DNA from: Desulfobacteraceae bacterium
GTDB lineage: Bacteria; Desulfobacterota; Desulfobacteria; Desulfobacterales; Desulfobacteraceae
Assembly (NCBI GenBank): GCA_003353855.1
Contig: PIVS01000004.1
Span: 1 to 37,788, forward strand
DNA length: 37,788 nucleotides
Direction: 5' to 3'
Shown here piece by piece: positions 7,085 to 14,496 of the stretch. The number at the start of each line of letters is the position of its first letter. Position 1 is the first letter of the stretch. The translations under genes and the position numbers were made by a program. The notes beneath the pieces were generated by a model. The model searched no databases. It was not told where the DNA came from and was given only the letters and a program-made list of their open reading frames with translations.

Positions 7085-8941
7085 ATGAATTCTGAATTGG
7101 GTGAAATTGTCTCTTTACTGCTGAAAGAAGGTCTGCTCACAAAGAAAAATGCCCTATACGCAAAGCGTGTACAGTCAAAACTTGGGCCCGAAAAAACCCT
7201 GATCGAGACCTTAAAGGATCTGAAATATATTGATGAGAAGCAGGTAAAAGAGGTGTTGCGGGCCAATCTTATTTCCCTGCGAATCGGTGATCTTCTGGTG
7301 GAGTGCGGATACCTAAGCCAGGAAAAGCTCAATGCCGCCCTGGATATTCAAAAAAACCAGCCTGAAAAACGGATCGGACAAATCATTGTTGAAAAACAGT
7401 ATATGAGCGAGAATAATTTCATTGATGCCCTTTCTGTTCAACTTGGTTTTCGGTTCATCGATCTGTCCATTGAAGATGTGGATTCAAGCGCCTTTGAAAA
7501 CATCCCCGTCAAATGGTGCATGTCCAACCATTTCCTGCCCGTAAGAAAGGTAAAGGGCAAGACATTGATTGCCTTTGCCGATCCCTTCAGTAAAACCGAT
7601 ATCCGGGGAGCAGAAAAACTGTTCGGCAAAAATTTTACCATTGGTATTGCCGCACCCTATATGATTGAAAAAAAACTTGAAAAAATAGGGTCAGGCATAA
7701 TCAACCCCAGAGCGGCTGTAGATGAAAATACAGCCATTGGTATTGTGGACTCCATCATCGGTAATGCCATCGACCAGGGAGCCTCGGATATCCATATTGA
7801 ACCCTTTGAGGAACGACTCCAGGTGAGGTATCGGATAGACGGAATTCTCATACCCTATAAAATGTTTCCTGCCAATGCCGCCACCATGGTGGCAGCCCGT
7901 ATCAAAGTTTTGTGCAGAGCCAATATTGCTGAAAAAAGGCGGCACCAGGACGGCAGGATGACATTTGAGCACAAGGGCAATTCCTTTGATTTAAGAACCT
8001 CTGTTTTTGTGACCATATTTGGTGAAAAGATTGTTCTCCGAATTTTAAACCGCATTGACCAGATCATAAAATTTGACCAAATAGGCATGCAGCCCAAAAT
8101 GCTGGATCGATTTAAAAAAGATGTTTTAAATGTTCCCAGCGGGGTGATGATTATCACAGGACCGACAGGATCTGGAAAGACAACCACCCTTTATTCCTGT
8201 GTGTCGGAAATCAGCAATCCCCAGACCAGTATTATTACGGCCGAAGACCCGGTGGAATATGTGGTGGAAGGGATTTGCCAGTGTTCCATTGATCCCAACA
8301 TCAATCTGACCTATGAGGAAACCCTGCGCCATATTGTTCGCCAGGACCCGGATGTCATCGTTATCGGGGAAATCAGGGACAATTATTCGGCTAAAGTTGC
8401 TGTCCATGCTGCCCTTACGGGCCATAAGGTTCTAACCTCCTTTCACACCGAAGACAGTATCAGCGGATTAATACGCTTGATGAACATGGAGATTGAGGCA
8501 TTTTTGATTTCTTCCACTGTGGTCTGTATCCTGGCCCAGCGACTGTTAAGAAAGATCTGCACCCATTGCCAGGGACCCTATACCCCCTCTTCATCTGACC
8601 TGAAACTTTTGGGATATGGCTCCGATGATATGAAAAAATACACATTATTAAAGGGAAAAGGATGCCCTGTATGCAACCACACCGGATACAGGGGCAGGAT
8701 TGCTGTATTTGAGTTGCTGGTTTTGAATGAATTTGTAAAAGAAGCTATTTTGGATTGCAGATCCAGCTATGACTTAAGAAAAATCAGTATGGAAACCACA
8801 GGCCTTGTTACATTGATGGAAGATGCCCTGTCCAAGGTTTCTTCAGGCGTCACAACCCTGGAAGAAACCTTCAGATGCATCCCCCGACTGATAGCCCCCC
8901 GCCCCATCCATGAAATCAACAGATTGCTAGGAGTCTCCTAA
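7085..8941 (+). CDS. GspE/PilB-type secretion or pilus-assembly ATPase (first copy)
   Basis: This is a 618-residue hexameric traffic ATPase. Two MshEN-like N-terminal repeats (about 66-200) precede the catalytic core: ASDIHIEP (233-240), Walker A GPTGSGKT (359-366), the Asp box region TAEDPVEY (385-392), Walker B DPDVIVIGEIRD (421-432), and a His box in TSFHTED. The zinc pairs C492/C495 and C527/C530 are intact. Such enzymes power pilus extension or type II secretion from the cytoplasmic side. An extra N-terminal segment of about 60 residues repeats the MshEN-like style. No pilus or secretin genes are nearby, so the machine it drives is unknown. AAAGGA (7075-7080) supports the ATG. The downstream HDOD gene starts 1 nt after its stop. 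Confidence 0.9.
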   Translation: MNSELGEIVSLLLKEGLLTKKNALYAKRVQSKLGPEKTLIETLKDLKYIDEKQVKEVLRANLISLRIGDLLVECGYLSQEKLNAALDIQKNQPEKRIGQIIVEKQYMSENNFIDALSVQLGFRFIDLSIEDVDSSAFENIPVKWCMSNHFLPVRKVKGKTLIAFADPFSKTDIRGAEKLFGKNFTIGIAAPYMIEKKLEKIGSGIINPRAAVDENTAIGIVDSIIGNAIDQGASDIHIEPFEERLQVRYRIDGILIPYKMFPANAATMVAARIKVLCRANIAEKRRHQDGRMTFEHKGNSFDLRTSVFVTIFGEKIVLRILNRIDQIIKFDQIGMQPKMLDRFKKDVLNVPSGVMIITGPTGSGKTTTLYSCVSEISNPQTSIITAEDPVEYVVEGICQCSIDPNINLTYEETLRHIVRQDPDVIVIGEIRDNYSAKVAVHAALTGHKVLTSFHTEDSISGLIRLMNMEIEAFLISSTVVCILAQRLLRKICTHCQGPYTPSSSDLKLLGYGSDDMKKYTLLKGKGCPVCNHTGYRGRIAVFELLVLNEFVKEAILDCRSSYDLRKISMETTGLVTLMEDALSKVSSGVTTLEETFRCIPRLIAPRPIHEINRLLGVS

Positions 8942-8942
8942 G

Positions 8943-9785
8943 ATGGCACAGCAAGCCAGCATTATTGAAATAATAAAACAGCAAATCAAAAAAGAGGAAT
9001 CCTTGCCTGTCCTCAGCCCAAAGGCGATGAATATACAAAAAGAGGCCACAAGTGAGGACCCGGATTTTAAAGTATTGGCCCGGTTGATCCGCATGGACCC
9101 CACCCTGACCAGCCAGGTGCTCAAAACTGCAAACTCTCCTTTCTACAGGGGATTGGGCAATGTGAATACCATTAATGATGCAGTGATACGACTGGGACAG
9201 GATGAAATGGTCAATATTGTCATGAAGGTGCTGCACCAGGAAAATTTCAGGTCATCCCACCCCTTGATACGCCCATACCAGATCCGGTTGTGGAACCATT
9301 CCGTTTCCTGCGCCATTGGATCTTTGTGGACGGTCAAATATCTGTCCGTGGAAGAATTAATCTCCAGGGCATTCATTGCAGGCCTTCTCCATGACATAGG
9401 CAAATTATATCTTTTAACGGCCATCGAAAAAATTTTTAAATCCAAAACAGCCACATTTAAACCCCCGCCGCAACTCATTGACAAAATACTTAGCAACCTC
9501 CACTCGGCAATGGGATATAACCTTCTCACCAAATGGCATCTGCCCCTGCAATACCGGACTATTGCCCGGGACCACCACACCGACGAATATGATCATTCCA
9601 ATATGCTGCTGCTTATTGTCAGGCTTGTAGATGCGGTGTGCATAAAAATTGAAAACAATGGTTCTAAAACCGATCTTGCAGGGATTGTCAGCTCAAGGGA
9701 GGCGGATATCCTGGGAATGCCTGAAATCGGGGTGGCCGAGCTTGAAATTGCCCTGGAAGATGCCAGAACCCAAAACGCCATTTAG
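8943..9785 (+). CDS. HDOD domain signalling protein
   Basis: This is a 280-residue stand-alone HDOD domain. LPVLSPKAMNIQKEATSEDPDF and LARLIRMDPTLTSQVLKTANSPFYRG match the family start, where the second-messenger or protein-interaction surface lies. The HD residues are retained: H119 in LWNHSVSCA and H150-D151 in LLHDIGK (148-154), with later histidines in ARDHHTDEYDHS. HDOD proteins usually act as regulatory scaffolds in chemotaxis, motility and type IV pilus control rather than proven hydrolases. The gene starts 1 nt after the ATPase stop, so the two form one transcript and HDOD may modulate the ATPase. It ends 13 nt from convergent motB. Confidence 0.88.
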   Translation: MAQQASIIEIIKQQIKKEESLPVLSPKAMNIQKEATSEDPDFKVLARLIRMDPTLTSQVLKTANSPFYRGLGNVNTINDAVIRLGQDEMVNIVMKVLHQENFRSSHPLIRPYQIRLWNHSVSCAIGSLWTVKYLSVEELISRAFIAGLLHDIGKLYLLTAIEKIFKSKTATFKPPPQLIDKILSNLHSAMGYNLLTKWHLPLQYRTIARDHHTDEYDHSNMLLLIVRLVDAVCIKIENNGSKTDLAGIVSSREADILGMPEIGVAELEIALEDARTQNAI

Positions 9786-9798
9786 CAAATAGTTTTGA

Positions 9799-10602
9799 TC
9801 AGTTCTTCATATCGGCAAACTGCCGGGCGATGCTGTCCCGTTCATAGACAATTTCTACCCGCCGGTTTCGGGCCCTGCCCCGGGCAGTATCATTGGTAGC
9901 CACGGGATGGTATTGGGCATACCCTTCGGCTGAGATATACTTTGGAGAGACCCCGTTTTGTACCAATAGCCGTACCACGGTAGATGCCCTGGCACTGGAC
10001 AATTCCCAATTGGAGGGATAAAAGGCCGAAGATATGGGCTCGCTGTCCGTATGCCCCTTTATCTTGACCTGGTAGGCCAGTTTGGACAGGACAGATGCCA
10101 GTTTTTCAAGGATATCCAAACCTTTTCCGGACAGCAGGGTTCCGCCTTGGGCAAAAAGGAGCAGATCCGACATGGTTATGACAACCCCGTCTTCGGACTT
10201 GGTGACGCTTACCTCCCCCCCAAGCTTATTGAACAATACCAATTCCCTGATCTCGGACACAATATCGTCCATCTCTTTTTCAATCATTCCGCCCAACTCG
10301 TCTATCTGCTGGTTTTCAGAAGGTTCTTCGGAAGGGACCGCATGCATTGTCAACCCTTCCCTGGTGCCGGATTCAGGTACGGCCTGGGACCCGAGAGCAC
10401 TTCGCAAAGACTGTACTAATTCCTTGTATGTCTCCTGCTGGGTGGTACTCATGGCAAAGAGCAAAACAAAAAAGCACATCAAAAGGGTTACAAGATCGGC
10501 AAAGGTAGCCATCCATTTGGGCGAACCTTGATTCCTCTTTTTTCCCTCCTCGGGCGGAGGGGACAGGTTTATCTCTGCTTCTGCTCCGTTCTTGTCAACC
10601 AT
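9799..10602 (-). CDS. motB: flagellar motor stator protein MotB/PomB-type
   Basis: This 267-residue stator B subunit has a short cytoplasmic tail, one membrane helix carrying the ion-binding aspartate D36 in WMATFADLVTLLMCFFVLLF, a linker with the plug region, and a C-terminal OmpA-like peptidoglycan-binding domain (IKGHTDSEPI, NWELSSARAS, GYAQYHPVA, ARNRRVEIVYER). It anchors the stator to the wall and forms the ion channel with MotA. It lies 40 nt downstream of motA. Whether it uses H+ or Na+ cannot be fixed by eye; the MotA partner is of PomA style, which leans towards Na+. Confidence 0.93.
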   Translation of the reverse strand: MVDKNGAEAEINLSPPPEEGKKRNQGSPKWMATFADLVTLLMCFFVLLFAMSTTQQETYKELVQSLRSALGSQAVPESGTREGLTMHAVPSEEPSENQQIDELGGMIEKEMDDIVSEIRELVLFNKLGGEVSVTKSEDGVVITMSDLLLFAQGGTLLSGKGLDILEKLASVLSKLAYQVKIKGHTDSEPISSAFYPSNWELSSARASTVVRLLVQNGVSPKYISAEGYAQYHPVATNDTARGRARNRRVEIVYERDSIARQFADMKN

Positions 10603-10642
10603 ACTATCTTCTCTTTTTTTCTAAGCTATTATTTTTTTTCTT

Positions 10643-11404
10643 CTATTTCTTTTCTTCTTCCTTGCCTTCTGCCATATAAACCTTGAGTTTATCCTCCATG
10701 AGTTTGGGATGTTCCCCTTCCCTGATGGAGAGGATTCCTTCAAAAATAATATTCATGTTGGTGATCTCTTCTTCATTTCTTCCCAAAAGTTTATCGCTCA
10801 TGGGAATAAAAAACAAATTGGCAAGAACAGCCCCGTAAAAAGTGGTGATCATGGCCACAGCCATCTTAGGGCCGATGGAGGAAGGATCATCCAGGTTGGC
10901 AAGCATCTGGACCAGGCCGATCAATGTTCCGATCATTCCAAAGGCGGGTGCGTAGGCCCCCATGCTTGAAAAAATATCCGCCCCCGTGTCCAGTCCTTTT
11001 TTGGTCAGGGACATCTTTTTTTGCATAATGGCGGCAATGTCCCCTGTTTTAACCCCATCCACCGTCATCTGAAGGGCCTGGGCAAGATAAGGGTCCGGGG
11101 TGGTCTGGATATCCCCTTCTATTGAAAGCAACCCTCCTTTCCTGGCCTTATTGGATATTTCAACAAGATTTGCAATGATGTCTTGAGGCTTTTCAATTTT
11201 AAACATAAAGATTTTTATGCCGGTTTTAAACATAGCTAAAAAATCGGACAAGGGATAGCCGACCATGGTGGCAGCAACGGTTCCCCCCATAACAATGAGA
11301 ATAGACGGAATATTGACAAACATCATTATACTCCCGCCCAAAAGTATGGTTCCCAACACAAAACCCATTCCTGAGACAACACCAATAATCGAAGCAATGT
11401 CCAT
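10643..11404 (-). CDS. motA: flagellar motor stator protein MotA/PomA-type
   Basis: The 253-residue protein begins MDIASIIGVVSGMGFVLGTI, the PomA-like start, and has four predicted membrane segments (about 5-25, 30-50, 145-170, 178-200). The cytoplasmic loop with conserved charged residues (NKARKGGLLSIEGD) interacts with FliG of the rotor. MotA forms the pentamer that rotates around the MotB dimer as ions pass. It sits 3 nt downstream of the HD-GYP-like gene, in one - strand operon (HD hydrolase, HD-GYP-like, motA, motB). No other flagellar genes are in the window. Confidence 0.93.
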   Translation of the reverse strand: MDIASIIGVVSGMGFVLGTILLGGSIMMFVNIPSILIVMGGTVAATMVGYPLSDFLAMFKTGIKIFMFKIEKPQDIIANLVEISNKARKGGLLSIEGDIQTTPDPYLAQALQMTVDGVKTGDIAAIMQKKMSLTKKGLDTGADIFSSMGAYAPAFGMIGTLIGLVQMLANLDDPSSIGPKMAVAMITTFYGAVLANLFFIPMSDKLLGRNEEEITNMNIIFEGILSIREGEHPKLMEDKLKVYMAEGKEEEKK

Positions 11405-11407
11405 TTT

Positions 11408-12757
11408 CTAAGCCTTTATGTAAACAGTTTCATCAACAGGGTACTCCCTGTGATATTGTATAATCTTCTCAATTGATTCCCGGGTCAACAATGTGTCCAC
11501 AGAAAAAAGTTTGGTCCCGGTGACTGTAAACAAGGCAGTTCCCAGCCTCATCCCAGGTTCAAGCTGTTCAACCCCGACCCCCCTTACCCGGTATGAGTCA
11601 GCCCCCATGTGGATCACGGCATATTTTTCAAGCCATCCAACAATGGCAGGATCAAGCCGGGAACCGGATAAACTCTCCAGCCCGGCCAGTAAATCTTCCA
11701 GAGAGTGAACATCGGGTCCGTCTTTCAGCCTGTCAAACTCATCGGCTCCGGCAAGGATCCGGGAAGCCAAAGGGATATATCTTTTTTTCAATCCGTCGGG
11801 GTAACCGGTTCCATCGGAATTCTCATTTAAAAACCGGACCATCCTGGAGCAGTCCTCAAATCCCTGGCATTCATTTAAAAGATCGGCCCCTTTTACCGGA
11901 TATTGAATCCAAATATTATTTTCATAACTTGTAAGATCTTTTTCCTCTTTTCCAAATGCCTGACCCGGCATGAAAAGAAGCCCTGTTTCATGGAGCATAG
12001 CAGCTTTTCGAAGATCCTCCAACTTTTTTCCATCAAAATCAAATTGTTTTGCAATAAAACAGGCAATATGGGCAACCCTGTCGGCATGGCCCCTGTTTGC
12101 TTCGATCCGTGTTGTAATGAGAATTGACAAAAGCCGCTCAAATCCCGTCACATTCCGGCCAAGGAGTTCTTTCATAAGGGTTGCCGATTTTTTCATCTGA
12201 CTGCGCTCACGGGTCATGTGATGAATCTGTTTTAATGCATTGTTCAGGCTGGTTTTTTCCAGGATCAGTTCTTTTTTAACACCTTTCAATTCCTGCTTAA
12301 ACTTATCCAGGTATAGAAATGATTTTTCCAGGGTCTGTTCCCGGACTATCTGTTTTTGCACAAGATTTTTCCTTTCAAGATAAACACTTGATCTAGTGTA
12401 CAATTCCCCTGCTGACAAAGGCCGGATAATAAATTCATCAAATCCATATCCATGGAGCGCCATCCTTGATTCAAAGGGAGGATATTGTTCCACCCCCAGA
12501 AAAAAGGCCGGCCTGAACCTAAAGTCAACTTTATCAAAGGTTTTTATCCATTTTTCCAGGGAGGATAACCCTTTTTGGTCAAGGTTTAAGGTATCAATTA
12601 AAATGATATCCGGAAGGGTTGTGCCGGCTTTTTGAACAGCCTCTTTTCCATTGGCACAAAAATGCGCCACAAAGCCATTGGCCTTGGAAAACAGCTCTAT
12701 TTGGGCATCACTTTTTTTTTTGCAAACAAAAAGCAATGATATGAGATCTTTGTCCAT
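11408..12757 (-). CDS. response regulator-like protein with degenerate HD-GYP domain
   Basis: The 449-residue protein has an N-terminal receiver-like domain (1-125) with D55 in the phosphoacceptor position (IILID) but without the usual acidic pair near the start, and with Arg in place of the conserved Lys (FIIRPLS). A coiled coil (about 130-195) leads to an HD-GYP-like domain (205-390). There the hallmark HDIGK is HETGL (256-260), the HHE motif is replaced by NENSDGTGYP (311-320), and only H224 of the HADR element is typical. The GYP is kept. It is therefore probably not an active cyclic di-GMP phosphodiesterase; it may bind the nucleotide or act as a scaffold. Placed 3 nt upstream of motA, it may tune the stator. 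Confidence 0.8.
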   Translation of the reverse strand: MDKDLISLLFVCKKKSDAQIELFSKANGFVAHFCANGKEAVQKAGTTLPDIILIDTLNLDQKGLSSLEKWIKTFDKVDFRFRPAFFLGVEQYPPFESRMALHGYGFDEFIIRPLSAGELYTRSSVYLERKNLVQKQIVREQTLEKSFLYLDKFKQELKGVKKELILEKTSLNNALKQIHHMTRERSQMKKSATLMKELLGRNVTGFERLLSILITTRIEANRGHADRVAHIACFIAKQFDFDGKKLEDLRKAAMLHETGLLFMPGQAFGKEEKDLTSYENNIWIQYPVKGADLLNECQGFEDCSRMVRFLNENSDGTGYPDGLKKRYIPLASRILAGADEFDRLKDGPDVHSLEDLLAGLESLSGSRLDPAIVGWLEKYAVIHMGADSYRVRGVGVEQLEPGMRLGTALFTVTGTKLFSVDTLLTRESIEKIIQYHREYPVDETVYIKA

Positions 12758-12787
12758 GGTCTCCTTGGGTCTATTTACCCTGGGGGT

Positions 12788-13339
12788 TTATTCTGAATAG
12801 TCATTGGTCCACCACTCATCCCATCGGGTTTCCATTATGCTTTGGGCTATTTGCCGACCCACCTGGGTTTTTATCCTTCCAATGACAAGGGGCAGCCATT
12901 TTTCAGGGGAAGTAGCCCCTGTGTCTTCAAGTTTTTTCAATTCAAGAACAAAAGACAGCTGATCAGCATCACCGGCAAGTTTTGCCTCCCTGGTTTCCCC
13001 CTGATTAAACTCCTCAATAAGAGATTTGATATCATTACCAAAAGGAAGGGGCTTTATCAAATGCGAAATAGCTTTGGCTTCATTTACCTGGGTATATTTT
13101 TTCTGGACATAGTTAAGATCACCGGTGCGTGCTTCGGGAATATCATGCAATAGAGCCATTGCCATAAGTTTAGTCCCATCAGCCTCCCCATCAAGCTTGG
13201 ACATGACAAAACAAATAAAGGCTGTGGTAAAACAATGTTCTGCAATACTTTCACTCCCCGATCCCAAAAAAGAGTAGCCAGACCGAACAATATCCTTTAA
13301 CATTCTCATCTCAAAAAGCAAATTAGCAATGTGTTTCAT
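12788..13339 (-). CDS. HD domain hydrolase, 5'-deoxynucleotidase (HDDC2/YfbR-like)
   Basis: This 183-residue HD-superfamily enzyme has H35 (SIAEHCFTTA), H65-D66 in LLHDIPEARTGDL (64-76) and the later aspartates in AGDADQLSFVLELKKLEDTG, the complete metal-binding set of the HDDC2/YfbR group. Characterised relatives dephosphorylate deoxynucleoside monophosphates in the cytoplasm. Substrate specificity here is inferred from the family. It is the first gene of the - strand operon ending in motB, 30 nt before the HD-GYP-like gene, an unexpected neighbour for motility genes. Confidence 0.82.
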   Translation of the reverse strand: MKHIANLLFEMRMLKDIVRSGYSFLGSGSESIAEHCFTTAFICFVMSKLDGEADGTKLMAMALLHDIPEARTGDLNYVQKKYTQVNEAKAISHLIKPLPFGNDIKSLIEEFNQGETREAKLAGDADQLSFVLELKKLEDTGATSPEKWLPLVIGRIKTQVGRQIAQSIMETRWDEWWTNDYSE

Positions 13340-13378
13340 CTTTTTGTATCCAAATTTTAAGGTATTAGAGTAACAATT

Positions 13379-13417
13379 CTTGACTTTTTATAGAACAGGC
13401 GTTTAAATAAAGTCAAG
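13379..13417 (+). promoter_or_regulatory. promoter-like element within a 9-bp inverted repeat
   Basis: TTGACT (13380-13385) and TTAAAT (13403-13408) at 17-nt spacing face the LysM gene. CTTGACTTT (13379-13387) and AAAGTCAAG (13409-13417) form a perfect 9-bp inverted repeat that brackets the presumed -35 and -10. The arrangement could be an operator over a promoter. It lies in the divergent region between the HD hydrolase and the LysM gene. Confidence 0.4.
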
Positions 13418-13455
13418 ATATTCAAAGCGTACCAATGCAGATCAAGGGGGAGACC

Positions 13456-14496
13456 ATGCATCAAATGAAATGGATAGCAAATATTACAGGTATAATTATA
13501 TTTTTAACGCTTATTTTTTTTCCCACAACCTGGGCCCAGGAGCCCGACAAATCTGATCCTGCCCAGGAGTCTGGTTTTTACTATACAATACAAAAGGGGG
13601 ATACCCTCTGGGATCTGTCCCAAAAATTCTACAGCTCCCAATGGGACTGGCCAGGACTCTGGGAGATGAACAAGGAGATTAAAAATCCCCACTGGATATA
13701 TCCGGGAAAAAAAATCCGAATTTTCTTAAAATCAGAATTAGCTCCCAAAATACCTGCGGCACCACCTGAACCTGTAAAAACAGGACCGTTGCCGCCAATA
13801 ACCCCCTCATTCACCTACCGGGAAATGAGCCATACCGGATTTATCAAAAAAAATATTGTAAACTCCCTTGGTAACATCATCCGGGAAAAAGACGGAAACC
13901 TGATGATATCAGCCAATGATATTATTTATATCAATCCCACGGGAATCGGCCGCCTGATGCCCGGGGAAATCTACCAAATTTTTGACACGGAAAAAATAAA
14001 AGAGAAAACTGACAACAGGAAGTTTACGGGTATCAAGCACTTGATTAAGGCAGAGATTAAGATTCTTGAACACAACGGCAGCTATGCTATTGCCGTCATC
14101 ACCAATTCCTACCGGGATGCCGCTGTGAATGACAGAATCATGGCCTATTATGAACGGGACACGGTATTGTCGGTCCAGGAAAATCCGGCTCCCATTGAGG
14201 CCAATCTTCTTTGTTCGGAAGAAAACACGGTCATGCTCAATGATTATCAAATTGCCTTTATCGACAGGGGCAGACAAGATAATGTCCTGCCCGGTCAGAT
14301 TTATACAGTTCTCCAGAAAAATAATTCTGCATTTGACGCTTCCGATACCATCTGGCCCGGGAAGGCCGACAAGAAAGTTGCTTTGGACCCTTTAAAGTCA
14401 GGGAAGCTTATTGTGCTGCACGCAGAGGATATTGCGGCCACGGTCATGATTTTGTCCAGCAGAAGAGCTCTTTATCCGGGGGATATGGTCAACTGA
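13456..14496 (+). CDS. exported LysM-domain protein
   Basis: The 346-residue protein starts with a signal peptide (MHQMKW, then a hydrophobic core ending TTWAQ, cleavage near residue 28) followed by a LysM domain (about 40-90: YTIQKGDTLWDLSQKFY, WPGLWEMNKEI, NPHWIYPGKKIRI). The remaining 240 residues include a Pro-rich linker and a region of unknown fold with two similar PG-rich segments (RLMPGEIYQI and NVLPGQIYTV). LysM binds peptidoglycan, so a periplasmic wall-associated role is expected. The ATG at 13456 is chosen over 13435 because GGGGGAGA lies 3-10 nt upstream. Its last 25 nt overlap the convergent ATPase gene tail to tail. Confidence 0.88.
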   Translation: MHQMKWIANITGIIIFLTLIFFPTTWAQEPDKSDPAQESGFYYTIQKGDTLWDLSQKFYSSQWDWPGLWEMNKEIKNPHWIYPGKKIRIFLKSELAPKIPAAPPEPVKTGPLPPITPSFTYREMSHTGFIKKNIVNSLGNIIREKDGNLMISANDIIYINPTGIGRLMPGEIYQIFDTEKIKEKTDNRKFTGIKHLIKAEIKILEHNGSYAIAVITNSYRDAAVNDRIMAYYERDTVLSVQENPAPIEANLLCSEENTVMLNDYQIAFIDRGRQDNVLPGQIYTVLQKNNSAFDASDTIWPGKADKKVALDPLKSGKLIVLHAEDIAATVMILSSRRALYPGDMVN

